DNA of 64,000 nucleotides from Eutreptiella sp. 'Long Island Sound 2002' (lineage: Eukaryota; Euglenozoa; Euglenophyceae; Eutreptiales; Eutreptiaceae). The notes beneath the pieces were generated by a model. That model worked only from the letters and a program-made list of their open reading frames with translations. It had not been told where the DNA came from and did no database searches. The position numbers were made by a program, and so were the translations under genes. The DNA lies in the NCBI GenBank assembly GCA_964036045.1, contig OZ038400.1:15187079-15251078 (forward strand), given 5' to 3'. The number at the start of each line of letters is the position of its first letter. The first letter of the stretch is position 1. Below, one piece after another: positions 36,161 through 49,100 of the stretch.

Positions 36161-36179
36161 ACGCCACGGACCTGCCCCG

Positions 36180-36395
36180 CGGCGCGCAGCCCCCACAGGG
36201 CGCGCAGGCCGCGGGGACAGAGAAGGGCCCCCACACCCGCACGCCCGCGCCCACAACACGTGGATGGCGGACCCCAACAGCCCGCCCAGTGGGCGGGCAG
36301 TCGGGGGAGGGGGAGCGCCTGACCCCAGACGCCCCTCGCAACAGAAGACGGCACCCCCCCCGGGGACGCCCTACCGCCACCCCCAAAACCCCAAG
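36180..36395 (+). repeat. Extra copy of the 5' monomer inside the 3' UTR
   Basis: About 210 bp matches the 5' array unit in the same orientation: CGCAGCCCCCACAGGGC, the GGGCCCCCACACCC block, GTGGATGGCGGACCCCAACA, the GCCCGCCCAGTGGGCGGGC palindrome, AGTCGGGGGAGGG, GCGCCTGACC, and AAGACGGCACC followed by C8-GGGGACGCCCTACCGCCACCCCC. It is diverged at several positions from every 5' copy and stands alone. Confidence 0.9.
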
Positions 36396-36880
36396 CCAAG
36401 TAAGGGGGAACCGGGACCGGACCGCCCCCCCCCAGGCACGCCACACGGAGCAAGGGACCGGGGCAGGACACGCGGAGGGGCACGGACCACGTGGAACGGC
36501 CCTACCAGCGCCCAGTGCCGGGACCGCGCGAGGTGCGCACGCCACACCACCCAGGAGGGGGGGGCACGGACGCCGCGGGAGCGCGAGCGCACACACACGA
36601 AAAGGGCACGCGGGGACTACCAGAAGGGCAACCGGACCGAGCCCGCGGAACGCACAGACCGCGTGGAATGGCGTACCAGCGAACGAGGGTAAGGGACACC
36701 CGGACGGGACGGCCCGCCACACGCATCGCGGAACACGCGGGGCGGGAAGGGGGAAACGAGAGAGACACAACACCAGGTACCGGCCCGAACCCCCCGAACC
36801 GGCCGCGAGCGCCGCGCACACACAGACGGGGCACTGCACCCGCCAAGGCAGTAGTGGCGCACAGCGCCACGCCCCAACCC
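36396..36880 (+). other. 3' UTR, A/C/G-rich spacer, no gene recognised
   Basis: T-poor sequence resembling in composition the 14500-16500 leader (ACACACGAAAAGGGCACGCGGGG, ACGCATCGCGGAACACG). Two sub-blocks near 36480-36545 and 36620-36700 share GGACCG...CGTGGAA(C/T)GGC(C/G)TACCAGCG, a small internal duplication. No coding or RNA gene is recognised. Confidence 0.5.
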
Positions 36881-37235
36881 CTAGGCTAGGCAGCCTCCGC
36901 GCCAGCCCACGGGGGTCCCACTGGCGACAAGCCAGTAGCACGGGCCCGGCGGCGCCGGCGCCCCGGGCGGCCACGCATTAGGGGGGCGACGCGGTGGGTA
37001 AACGCCCGCAGCCACGGCTGCGAATTGATGCACTGACCGGGGAGTGGCGAAACGGGGAAGCCGGTGAAGGACGGGGCTCCGAGCCCTGTGAACCCGGGGG
37101 ACTCCGCCACCAGGCAGGAGGTGCGTCTTGGAGGGCCCCCCACTAGGACCCGGTGGGGAGGATATCACCTGGCCCTACCAGGTGGCCCCCCGGGGCCGAA
37201 AGGCGTCTAGTACCCGCAAAATCAAACCTCAAACC
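36881..37235 (+). other. Structured 3' end of the element and (TCAAACC)2 tail
   Basis: Composition changes from homopolymer-rich to balanced, structured sequence. Three small hairpins follow one another: CCCCAC/GTGGGG (37138-37143 with 37153-37158), CACCTGG/CCAGGTG around CCCTA (37166-37172 with 37178-37184), and GCC-GAAA-GGC (37195-37204), a GNRA tetraloop. The element ends in CGCAAAATCAAACCTCAAACC and joins the satellite at TCAAATTGG. LINE reverse transcriptases often recognise a 3' stem-loop and end in a short tandem tail; this region has that form. Function here is inferred. Confidence 0.65.
37166..37204 (+). promoter_or_regulatory. Putative 3' recognition hairpins
   Basis: A 7-bp stem with a CCCTA loop is followed by GGCCCC-CC-GGGGCC and a GAAA-capped GCC/GGC stem, 30-70 nt before the element end. 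The middle and last stems share bases (37184-37197), so they are alternatives or part of one fold. This is the expected place for the signal that brings reverse transcriptase to its own RNA. Confidence 0.4.
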
Positions 37236-37250
37236 TCAAATTGGTATTGC
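37236..37250. other. Right target-site duplication
   Basis: TCAAATTGGTATTGC is the first satellite sequence after the insert and matches 14110-14124 with one mismatch. From its CAAATT start the next GGCTCCC landmark comes 144 bp later, against 145 expected, the difference being a one-base deletion in GAAAAGCTGCAG near 37282, so satellite phase is kept across the insertion. Confidence 0.8.
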
Positions 37251-40200
37251 CCATATCACAACCACTCAACCCTCTGGCCAGAAAAGCTGCAGCATGTTGT
37301 TCGTGTACCATACGAACCACATCGCACGTGTAGCAGAGAATTTGCCCGAATTTGCCCGTGTGCGCAAATCTGGGCTTTAGGCTCCCTTGCACGCGAATGA
37401 CGCTATTTTCAGGTTGAACTTCACAGTACGTGCCCGCACAATGCCCATTTCAAATTGGTATTGCCCATATGACAACCACTCAACCCTCCGGCCAGAACAA
37501 GCTGCACCATGCTGTTCGTGTACCATACGAACCACGTCGCACGTGTAGGAGAGAATTTGCGCGAATTGGCCCGTGTGTGCAAATGTGAGGTTTAGGCTCC
37601 CTTGCACGCGAAGGACGCTATTTTCAGGTTGAACTGAACAGTGCGTGCCCGCACAATGACCATTTCAAATTGGTACGGCCCATATCTCGACCACTCAACC
37701 CTCAGGCCAGACAAAGCTGCATCATGATGTTCGTGTACCATACGAACCACATCGCACCTGTAGCAGAGAATTTGCCCGAATTTGCCCGTGTGTGCAAATG
37801 TGAGGTTTAGGCTCCCTTGCACGCGAAGGACGCTATTTTCAGGTGGAACTGAATAGTACGTGCCCGCACAATACCCGTTTCAATTAGGTATTGCCCATAT
37901 CTCAACCACTCAACCCTCTGGCCACAACAAGCTGCATCCTGCTGTTCGTGTACCATATGAACCACGTCGCACGTGTAGCAGAGAATTTGCCCGAATTTGC
38001 CCGTGTGTGCAAATGTGAGGTTTAGGCTCCCTTGCACGTGAAGGACGCTATTTTCAGGTTGAACTGAACAGTGCGTGCCCGCACAATGACCATTCCAAAT
38101 TGGTATTGCCCATATCTCGACCACTCAACCCCCTGGTCAAAACAAGGTGCATCATGATGTTCGTGTACCATACGAACCACCCCGCACATGTAGCAGAGAA
38201 GTTGCCCGAATTTGCCCATGTGTGCAAATGTGAGGTTCAGGCTCCCTTGCACACGAGTGACGCCATTTTCAGGTTGAACTGAACAGTACGTGCCCGCACA
38301 ATGCCCATTTCAAATTGGTGTTGCCCATATCGCGACCACTCAACCCTCTGGACAGAACAAGCTGCATCATGCTGTTCGTGTACCATACGAACCACGTCGC
38401 ACGTGTAGCAGAGAATTTGCCCGAATTTGCCCGTGTGTGCAAATGTGAGGTTTAGGCTCCCTTGCACGCGAAGGACGCTATTTTCAGGTTGAACTGAACA
38501 GTGCGTGCCCGCACAATGCCCATTTCAAATTGGTACTGCCCATATCTCGACCACTCAACCCTCAGGCCGGACAAAGCTGCATCATGATGTTCGTGTACCA
38601 TACGAACCACCTCGCACATGTAGCAGAGAATTTGCCCGAATTTGCCCGTGTGTGCAAATGTGAGGTTTAGGCTCCCTTGCACACGAGTGACACTATTTTC
38701 AGGTTGAACTGAACAGTACGTGCCCGCACAATGCCCACTTCAAATTGGTGTTGCCCATATCGCGACCACTCAACCCTCTGGCCAGAACAAGCTGCATCAT
38801 GCTGTTCGTGTACCATACGAACCACGTCACACGTGTAGCAGAGAATTTGCCCGAATTTGCCCGTGTGTGCAAATGTGACGTTTAGGCTCCCTTGCACGCG
38901 AAGGACGCTATTTTCAGGTTGAACTGAACAGTGCGTGCCCGCACAATGACCATTTCAAATTGGTGTTGCCCATATCGCGACCACTCAACCCTCTGGCCAG
39001 AACAAGCTGCATCATGCTGTTAGTGTACCATACGAACCACGTCGCACGTGTAGAAGAGAATTTGCCCGAATTCGCCCGTGTGTGCAAATGTGAGGTTTAG
39101 GCTCCCTTGCACGTGAAGGACGCTATTTTCAGGTTGAACTGAACAGTGCGTGCCCGCACAATGACCATTCCAAATTGGTATTGCCCATATCTCGACGACT
39201 CAACCCTCTGGACAGACAAAGCTGCATCATGATGTTCGTGTACCATACGAACCACCTCACGCATGTAGCAGAGATTTTGCCCGAATTTGCCCGTGTGTGC
39301 AAATGTGAGGTTTAGGCTCCCTTGCACACGAGTGACGCTATTTTCAGGTTGAACTGAACAGTACGTGCCCGCACAATGCCCATTTCAAATTGCTGTTGCC
39401 CATATCGCGACCACTCAACCCTCTGGCCAGAACAAGCTGCATCATGCTGTTCATGTACCATACGAACCACGTCACACGTGTAGCAGAGAATTTGCCCGAA
39501 TTTGCCCGTGTGTGCAAATGTGAGGTTTAGGCTCCCTTGCACGTGAAGGACGCTATTTTCAGGTTGAACTGAACAGTGCGTGCCCGCACAATGACCATTC
39601 CAAATTGGTATTGCCCATATCGCGACCACTCAACCCTCCGGTCAAAACAAGGTGCATCATGATGTTCGTGTACCATACGAACCACCCCGCACATGTAGCA
39701 GAGAATTTGCCCGAATTTGCCCGTGTCTGCAAATGTGAGGTTCAGGCTCCCTTGCACACGAGTGACGCCATTTTCAGGTTGAACTGAACAGTACGTGCCC
39801 GCACAATGCCCATTTCAAATTGGTGTTGCCCATATCGCGACCACTCAACCCTCTGGCCAGAACAAGCTGCATCATGCTGTTCGTGTACCATACGAACCAC
39901 GTCGCACGTGTAGCAGAGAATTTGCCCGAATTTGCCCGTGTGTGCAAATGTGAGGTGTAGGCTCCCTTGCACGCGAAGGACGCTATTTTCAGGTTGAACT
40001 GAACAGTGCGTGCCCGCACAATGCCCATTTCAAATTGGTACTGCCCATATCTCGACCACTCAACCCTCAGGCCGGACAAAGCTGCATCATGATGTTCGTG
40101 TACCATACGAACCACGTCACACGTGTAGCAGAGAATTTGCCCGAATTCGCCCGTGTGTGCAAATGTGACGTTTAGGCTCCCTTGCCCGCGAAGGACGCTA

Positions 40201-41249
40201 TTTTCAGGTTGAACTGAACAGTGCGTGCCCGCACAATGACCATTTCAAATTGGTGTTGCCCATATCGCGACCACTCAACCCTCTGGCCAGAGCAAGCTGC
40301 ATCATGCTGTTAGTGTACCATACGAACCACGTCGCACGTGTAGCAGAGAATTTGCCCGAATTCGCCCGTGTGTGCAAATGTGAGGTTTAGGCTCCCTTGC
40401 ACGTGAAGGACGCTTTTTTCAGGTTGAACTGAACAGTGCGTGCCCGCACAATGACCATTCCAAATTGGTATTGCCCATATCTCGACGACTCAACCCTCTG
40501 GACAGACAAAGCTGCATCATGATGTTCGTGTACCATACGAACCACCTCGCACATGTAGCAGAGAATTTGCCCGAATTTGCCCGTGTGTGCAAATGTGAGG
40601 TTTAGGCTCCCTTGCACACGAGTGACGCTATTTTCAGGTTTAGCTGAACAGTACGTGCCCGCACAATGCCCATTTCAAATTGGTGTTGCCCATATCGCGA
40701 CCACTCAACCCTCTGGCCAGAACAAGCTGCATCATGCTGTTAGTGTACCATACGAACCACGTCACACGTGTAGCAGAGAATTTGCCCGAATTCGCCCGTG
40801 TGTGCAAATGTGCCGTTTAGACTCCCTTGCACGCGAAGGACGCTATTTTCAGGTTGAACTGAACAGTGCGTGCCCGCACAATGAACATTTCAAATTGGTG
40901 TTGCCCATATCGCGACCACTCAACCCTCTGGCCAGAACAAGCTGCATCATGCTGTTAGTGTACCATACGAACCACGTCGCACGTGTAGCAGAGAATTTGC
41001 CCGAATTCGCCCGTGTGTGCAAATGTGAGGTTTAGGCTCCCTTGCACGTTAAGGACGCTATTTTCAGGTTGAACTGAACAGTGCGTGCCCGCACAATGAC
41101 CATTCCAAATTGGTATTGCCCATATCTCGACGACTCAACCCTCTGGACAGACAAAGCTGCATCATGATGTTCGTGTACCATACGAACCACCTCGCACATG
41201 TAGCAGAGAATTTGCCCGAATTTGCCCGTGTGTGCAAATGTGAGGTTTA

Positions 41250-44200
41250 GGCTCCCTTGCACACGAGTGACGCTATTTTCAGGTTGAACTGAACAGTACG
41301 TGCCCGCACAATGCCCATTTCAAATTGGTGTTGCCCATATCGCGACCACTCAACCCTCTGGCCAGAACAAGCTGCATCATGCTGTTCGTGTACCATACGA
41401 ACCACGTCACACGTGTAGCAGAGAATTTGCCCGAATTTGCCCGTGTGTGCAAATGTGACGTTTAGGCTCCCTTGCACGCGAAGGACGCTATTTTCAGGTT
41501 GAACTGAACAGTGCGTGCCCGCACAATGACCATTTCAAATTGGTATTGCCCATATCTCGACCACTCAACCCTCTGGCCAAAACAAGGTGCATCATGATGT
41601 TCGTGTACCATACGAACCACCCCGCACGTGTAGCAGAGAATTTGACCGAATTTGCCCGTGTGTGCAAATGTGAGGTTCAGGCTCCCTTGCACACGAGTGA
41701 CGCTATTTTCAGGTTGAACTGAACAGTACGTGCCCGCACAATGCCCATTTCAAATTGGTGTTGCCCATATCGCGACAACTCAACCCTCTGGCCAGAACAA
41801 GCTGCATCATGCTGTTAGTGTACCATACGAACCACGTCACACGTGTAGCAGAGAATTTGCCCGAATTTGCCCGTGTGTGCAAATGTGAGGTTCAGGCTCC
41901 CTTGCACGTGAAGGACGCTATTTTCAGGTTGAACTGTACAGTGCGTGCCCGCACAATGACCATTCAAAATTGGTATTGCCCATATCTCGACCACTCAACC
42001 CCCTGGTCAAAACAAGGTGCATCATGATGTTCGTGTACCATACGAACCACGTCGCACGTGTAGCAGAGAATTTTCCCCGAATCGCCCGTTTGTGCAAATG
42101 TGAGGTTTAGGCTCCCTTGCACGTGAAGGACGCTATTTTCAGGTTGAACTGAACAGTATGCGCCCGCACAATGCCCATTTCAAATTGGTACTGCCCATAC
42201 CTCGACCACTCAACCCTCAGGGCAGACAAAGCTGCATCATGATGTTCGTGTACCATAGGAACCACGTCGCACGTGTAGCAGAGAATTTGCCCGAATTTGC
42301 CCGTGTGTGCAAATGTGAGGTTTAGGCTCCCTTGCAGGTGAACGACGCTACGTTGAGGTTGAACTTCACAGTACGTGCCCGCACAATGCCCATTTCAAAT
42401 TGGTATTGCCCATATCACAACCACTCAACCGTCCGGCCAGAACAAGGTGCATCATGCTGTTAGTGTACCATACGAACCACGTCGCACGTGTAGCAGAGAA
42501 TTTGCCCGAATTTGCCCGTGTGCGCAAATGTGGGCTTTGGGCTCCCTTGCACGCGAAGGACGCTATTTTCAGGTTGAACTGAACAGTACGTGCCCGCACA
42601 ATGCTGATTTCAAATTGGTGTTGCCCATATCACAACCACTCAACCCTCCGGCCAGAACAAGCTGCATCATGATGTTCGTGTACCATACGAACCACGTCGC
42701 ACGTGTAGCAGAGAATTTGCCCGAATTTGCCCGTGTGTGCAAATGTGAGGTTTAGGCTCCCTTGCACGCGAAGGATGCTATTTTCAGGTTGAACTGAACA
42801 GTGCGTGCCCGCACAATGACCATTTCAAATTGGTATTGCCCATATCTCGACCACTCAACCCTCTGGCCAAAACAAGGTGCATCATGATGTTCGTGTACCA
42901 TACGAACCACCCCGCACGTGTAGCAGAGAATTTGCCCGAATTTGCCCGTGTGCGCAAATGTGAGGCTCCCTTGCACGCGAATAACCTTATTTCCAGGTTG
43001 AACCGATCAGTACGTGCCCGCACAATGCCGATTTCAAATTGGTATTGCCCATATCTCGACCACTCAACCCTCCGGCCAGAACAAGCTGCATCATGCTGCT
43101 CGTGTACCATACGAACCACATCGCACATGTAGCAGAGAATTTGCCCGAATTTGCCCGTGTGTGCAAATGTGAGGTTTAGGCTCCCTTGCACGCGAAGAAC
43201 GCTATTTTCAGGTTGAACTGAACAGTGCGTGCCCGCACAATGCCCATATCAAATTGGTATTGCCCATATCGCGACCACTCAACCCTCTGGCCACAACAAG
43301 CTGCATCATGCTGTTAGTGTACCATACGAACCACGTCGCAGGTGTAGCAGAGAATTTGCCCGAATTCGCCCGTGTGTGCAAATGTCGGCTTTAGGCTCCC
43401 TTGCACGCGAATGACGCTATTTTCAGGTTGAACTGAACAGTGCGTGCCCGCACAATGCCCATTCCAAATTGGTGTTGCCCATATCGCGACCACTCAACCC
43501 TCTGGCCAGAACAAGCTGCACCATGCAGTTAGTGTACCATACGAACCACGTCGCACGTGTAGCAGAGAATTTGCCCGAATTTGCCCGTGTGTGAAAATGT
43601 GAGGTTTAGGCTCCCTTGCACGTGAAGGACGCTATTTTCAGGTTGAACTGAACAGTGCGTGCCCGCACAATGACCATTCCAAATTGGTATTGCCCATATC
43701 TCGACCACTCAACCCTCTGGCCACAACACGCTGCATCATGCTATTCGTGTACCATATGAACCACGTCGCACGTGTAGCAGAGAATTTGCCCGAATTTGCC
43801 CGTGTGTGCAAATGTGAGGTTTAGGCTCCCTTGCACACGAGTGACGCTATTTTCAGGTTGAACTGAACAGTACGTGCCCGCACAGTGCCCATTTCAAATT
43901 GGTGTTGCCCATATCGCGACCACTCAACCCTCTGGCCAGAACAAGCTGCATCATGCTGTTCGTGTACCATACGAACCACGTCACACGTGTAGCAGAGAAT
44001 TTGCCCGAATTCGCCCGTGTGTGCAAATGTGACGTTTAGGCTCCCTTGCTCGCGAAGGACGCTATTTTCAGGTTGAACTGAACAGTGCGTGCCCGCACAA
44101 TGACCATTTCAAATTGGTGTTGCCCATATCGCGACCACTCAACCCTCTGGCCACAACACGCTGCATCATGCTATTCGTGTACCATATGAACCACGTCGCA

Positions 44201-46190
44201 CGTGTAGCAGAGAATTTGCCCGAATTTGCCCGTGTGTGCAAATGTGAGGTTTAGGCTCCCTTGCACACGAGTGACGCTATTTTCAGGTTGAACTGAACAG
44301 TACGTGCCCGCACAGTGCCCATTTCAAATTGGTGTTGCCCATATCGCGACCACTCAACCCTCTGGCCAGAACAAGCTGCATCATGCTGTTCGTGTACCAT
44401 ACGAACCACGTCACACGTGTAGCAGAGAATTTGCCCGAATTCGCCCGTGTGTGCAAATGTGAGGTTTAGGCTCCCTTGCACGTGAAGGACGCTATTTTCA
44501 GGTTGAACTGAACAGTGCGTCCCCGCACAATGACCATTCCAAATTGGTATTGCCCATATCTCCACCACTCAACCCTCTGGACAGACAAAGCTGCATCATG
44601 ATGTTCGTGTACCATACGAACCACCTCGCACATGTAGCAGAGAATTTGCCCGAATTCGCCCGTCTGTGCAAATGTGAGGTTTAGGCTCCCTTGCACACGA
44701 GTGACGCTATTTTCAGGTTGAACTGAACAGTACGTGCCCGCACAATGCCCATTTCAAATTGGTGTTGCCCATATCGCGACCACTAAACCCTCTGGCCAGA
44801 ACAAGCTGCATCATGCTGTTCGTGTACCATACGAACCACGTCACACGTGTAGCAGAGAATTTGCCCGAATTTGCCCGTGTGTGCAAATGTGACGTTTAGG
44901 CTCCCTTGCACGCGAAGGACGCTATTTTCAGGTTGAACTGAACAGTGCGTGCCCGCACAATGACCATTTCAAATTGGTATTGCCCATATCTCGACCACTC
45001 AACCCTCTGGCCAAAACAAGGTGCATCATGATGTTCGTGTACCATACGAACCACCCCGCACGTGTAGCAGAGAATTTGACCGAATTTGCCCGTGTGTGCA
45101 AATGTGAGGTTCAGGCTCCCTTGCACACGAGTGACGCTGTTTTCAGGTTGAACTGAACAGTACGTGCCCGCACAATGCCCATTTCTAATTGGTGTTGCCC
45201 ATATCGCGACAACTCAACCCTCTGGCCAGAACAAGCTGCATCATGCTGTTAGTGTACCATACGAACCACGTCACACGTGTAGCAGAGAATTTGCCCGAAT
45301 TTGCCCGTGTGTGAAAATGTGAGGTTCAGGCTCCCTTGCACGTGAAGGACGCTATTTTCAGGTTGAACTGAGCAGTGCGTGCCCGCACAATGACCATTCA
45401 AAATTGGTGTTGCCCATATCTCGACCACTCAACCCCCTGGTCAAAACAAGGTGCATCATGATGTTCGTGTACCATACGAACCACGTCGCACGTGTAGCAG
45501 AGAATTTTCCCCGAATCGCCCGTTTGTGCAAATGTGAGGTTTAGGCTCCCTTGCACGTGAAGGACGCTATTTGCAGGTTGAACTGAACAGTATGCGCCCG
45601 CACAATGCCCATTTCAAATTGGTACTGCCCATACCTCGACCACTCAACCCTCAGGGCAGACAAAGCTGCATCATGATGTTCGTGTACCATATGAACCACG
45701 TCGCACGTGTAGCAGAGAATTTGCCCGAATTTGCCCGTGTGTGCAAATGTGAGGTTTAGGCTCCCTTGCAGGTGAACGACGCTACGTTGAGGTTGAACTT
45801 CACAGTACGTGCCCGCACAATGCCCATTTCAAATTGGTAATGCCCATATCACAACCACTCAACCGTCCGGCCAGAACAAGGTGCATCATGGTGTTAGTGT
45901 ACCATACGAACCACGTCGCACGTGTAGCAGAGAATTTGCCCGAATTTGCCCGTGTGCGCAAATGTGGGCTTTAGGCTCCCTTGCACGCGAAGGACGTTAT
46001 TTTCAGGTTGAACTGAACAGTACGTGCCCGCACAATGCTGATTTCAAATTGGTGTTGCCCATATCCCAACCACTCAACCCTCCGGCCAGAACAAGCTGCA
46101 TCATGCTGTTAGTGTACCATACGAACCACCTCGCACATGTAGCAGAGAATTTGCCCGAATTTGCCCGTGTGTGCAAATGTGAGGTTTAGC
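41250..46190. repeat. 3434-bp-offset block duplication in right satellite
   Basis: About 1.5 kb at 41250-42760 recurs at 44680-46190. Rare markers recur at exactly 3434 bp: TTTTCCCCGAATCGCCCGTTTGTG at 42071 and 45505, ACCTCGACC...CAGGGCAGACAAAG near 42200 and 45634, and CGTTGAGGTTGAAC at 42351 and 45785. 3434 is 16 monomers less the 6-bp deletion near 42963. A smaller 430-bp duplication (CCACAACACGCTGC at about 43720 and 44150) lies between them. Confidence 0.85.
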
Positions 46191-46199
46191 CTCCCTTGC

Positions 46200-49100
46200 A
46201 CGTGAAGGACGCTATTTTCAGGTTGAACTGAACAGTGCGTGCCCGCACAATGACCATTCCAAATTGGTATTGCCCATATCACGACCACTCAACCCCCTGG
46301 TCAAAACAAGGTGCATCATGCTGTTCGTGTACCGTACGAACCACGTCGCACGTGTAGCAGAGAATTTGCCCGAATTTGCCCGTGTGTGCAAATGTGAGGT
46401 TTAGGCTCCCTTGCACGCGAAGGACGCTATTTTCAGATTGAACTGAACAGTACGTGCCCGCACAATGACCATTTCAAATTGGTATTGCCCATATCTCGAC
46501 CACTCAACCCTCTGGCCACAACAAGCTGCATCATGCTATTCGTGTACCATATGAACCACGTCGCACGTGTAGCAGACAATTTGCCCGAATTTGCCCGTGT
46601 GTGCAAATGTGAGGTTCAGGCTCCCTTGCACACGAGTGACGCTATTTTCAGGTTGAACTGAACAGTACGTGCGGGCACAATACCCGTTTCAATTTGGTAT
46701 TGCCGATATCTCAACCACTCAACCCTCTGGCCACAACAAGCTGCATCATGCTATTCGTGTACCATATGAACCACGTCGCACGTGTAGCAGAGAATTTGCC
46801 CGAATTTGCCCGTGTGTGCAAATGTGAGGTTTAGGCTCCCTTGCAGGTGAACGACGCTACGTTCGGGTTGAACTTCACAGTACGTGCCCGCACAATGCCC
46901 ATTTCAAATTGGTATTGCCCATATCACAACCACTCAACCCTCCGGCCAGAACAAGGTGCATCATGCTGTTAGTGTACCATACGAACCACGTCGCACGTGT
47001 AGCAGAGAATTTCCCCGAATTTGCCCGTGTGTGCAAATGTGAGGTTTAGGCTCCCTTGCACGCGAAGGATGCTATTTTCAGGTTGAACTGAACAGTACGT
47101 GCCCGCACAATGACCATTTCAAATTGGTATTGCCAATATCTCGACCACTCAACCCTCTGGCCACAACAAGCTGCATAATGCTATTCGTGTACCATATGAA
47201 CCACGTCGCACGTGTAGCAGAGAATTTGCCCGAATTCGCCCGTGTGTGCAAATGTGAGGTTCAGGCTCCCTTGCACACGAGTGACGCTATTTTCAGGTTG
47301 AACTGAACAGTACGTGCCTGCACAATATCCGTTTCAATTTGGTATTGCCCATATCTCAACCACTCAACCCTCTGGCCACAACAAGCTGCATCATGCTATT
47401 CGTGTACCATACGAACCACGTCGCACGTGTAGCAGAAAATTTGCCCGTTTGCGCAAATCTGGGCTTTAGGCTCCCTTGCACGCGAATGACGCTATTTTCA
47501 GGTTGAACTTCACAGTACGTGCCCGCACAATGCCCATTTCCAATTGGTATTGCCCATATCACAACCACTCAACCCTCTGGCCACAACAAGCTGCATCATG
47601 CTATTCGTGTACCATACGAACCACGTCGCACGTGTAGCAGAGAATTTGCCTGTGTGCGCAAATCTGGGCTTTAGGCTCCCTTGCACGCGAATGACGCTAT
47701 TTTCAGGTTGAACTGAACAGTGCGTGCCCGCACAATGACCATTTCAAATTGGTATTGCCCATATCACAACCACTCAACCCTCCGGCCAGAACAAGCTGCA
47801 TCATGCTGTTCGTGTACCATACGAACCACGTCGCACGTGTAGCAGAGAATTCGCCCGAATTCGCCCGTGTGTGCAAATGTGAGGTTTAGGCTCCCTTGCA
47901 CGTGAAGGACGCTATTTTCAGGTTGAACTGAACAGTGCGTGCCCGCACAATGACCATTCCAAATTGGTATTGCCCATATCTCGACCACTCAACCCCCTGG
48001 TCAAAACAAGGTGCATCATGCTGTTCGTGTACCATACGAACCACCTCGCACATGTAGCAGAGAATTTGCCCGAATTTGCCCGTGTGTGCAAATGTGAGGT
48101 TTAGGCTCCCTTGCACGTGAAGGACGCTATTTTCAGGTTGAACTGAACAGTGCGTGCCCGCACAATGACCATTTCAAATTGGTATTGCCCATATCTCGAC
48201 CACTCAACCCTCTGGCCACAACAAGCTGCATCATGCTATTCGTGTACCATATGAACCACGTCGCAGAGTCTTTGCCCGAATTTGCCCGTGTGTGCAAATG
48301 TGAGGTTCAGGCTCCCTTGCACACGAGTGACGCTATTTTCAGGTTGAACTGAACAGTACGTGCGGGCACAATGCCCGTTTCAATTTGGTATTGCCGATAT
48401 CTCAACCACTCAACCCTCTGGCCACAACAAGCTGCATCATGCTATTCGTGTACCATATGAACCACGTCGCACGTGTAGCAGCGAATTTGCCCGAATTTGC
48501 CCGTGTGTGCAAATGTGAGGTTTAGGCTCCCTTGCAGGTGAACGACGGTACGTTCAGGTTGAACTTCACAGTACGTGCCCGCACAATGCCCATTTCAAAT
48601 TGGTATTGCCCATATCACAACCACTCAACCCTCCGGCCAGAACAAGGTGCATCATGCTGTTAGTGTACCATACGAACCACGTCGCACGTGTAGCAGAGAA
48701 TTTGCCCGAATTTGCCCGTGTGTGCAAATGTGAGGTTTAGGCTCCCTTGCACACGAAGGACGCTATTTTCAGGTTGAACTGAACAGTACGTGCCCGCACA
48801 ATGACCATTTCAAATTGGTATTGCCAATATCTCGACCACTCAACCCTCTGGCCACAACAAGCTGCATCATGCTATCCGTGTACCATATGAACCACGTCGC
48901 ACGTGTAGCAGAGAATTTGCCCGAATTCGCCCGTGTGTGCAAATGTGAGGTTCAGGCTCCCTTGCACACGAGTGACGCTATTTTCAGGTTGAACCGAACA
49001 GTACGTGCCTGCACAATATCCGTTTCAATTTGGTATTGCCCATATCTCAACCACTCAACCCTCTGGCCACAACAAGCTGCGTCATGCTATTCGTGTACCA

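Larger units (their letters stand above)
14125..37235 (+). mobile_element. Giant LINE-like (APE-type non-LTR) retrotransposon, degenerate copy, ~23.1 kb
   Basis: One insertion is bounded by a 14-15 bp target-site duplication and interrupts a single satellite monomer in phase. It has no long terminal repeats and no terminal inverted repeats. Its gene content is zinc fingers, cysteine-protease-like domain, APE endonuclease, reverse transcriptase, RNase H and C-terminal zinc motifs on the + strand, followed by two further ORFs, a long 3' UTR and a short-repeat tail. The domain set is most like Dualen/RandI-type elements of green algae; no restriction-enzyme-like second endonuclease was recognised. 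The length is far above the usual 4-8 kb of LINEs, mainly because of the ~7.4-kb 5' region, the extra ORFs and the ~2.8-kb 3' UTR. A nested or composite origin of the 5' part cannot be excluded. Multiple stops, frame changes and deletions make this copy non-autonomous. Confidence 0.85.

Noticed and set aside
36960-37110. Structured tRNA- or rRNA-like gene near the 3' end
   Set aside because: There are short stems, but no tRNA A/B boxes in proper spacing and no recognisable rRNA sequence; it is better explained as LINE 3' structure.
14125-37235. LTR retrotransposon or DNA transposon
   Set aside because: There are no long terminal repeats, no terminal inverted repeats, no integrase or transposase; APE endonuclease, 14-15 bp target duplication and short-repeat tail indicate a non-LTR element. 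The shared 210-bp monomer is internal, not terminal.
37222-37235. Telomere repeat at the 3' end
   Set aside because: The tail unit TCAAACC is not TTTAGGG/CCCTAAA or another known telomere unit, and only two copies are present.
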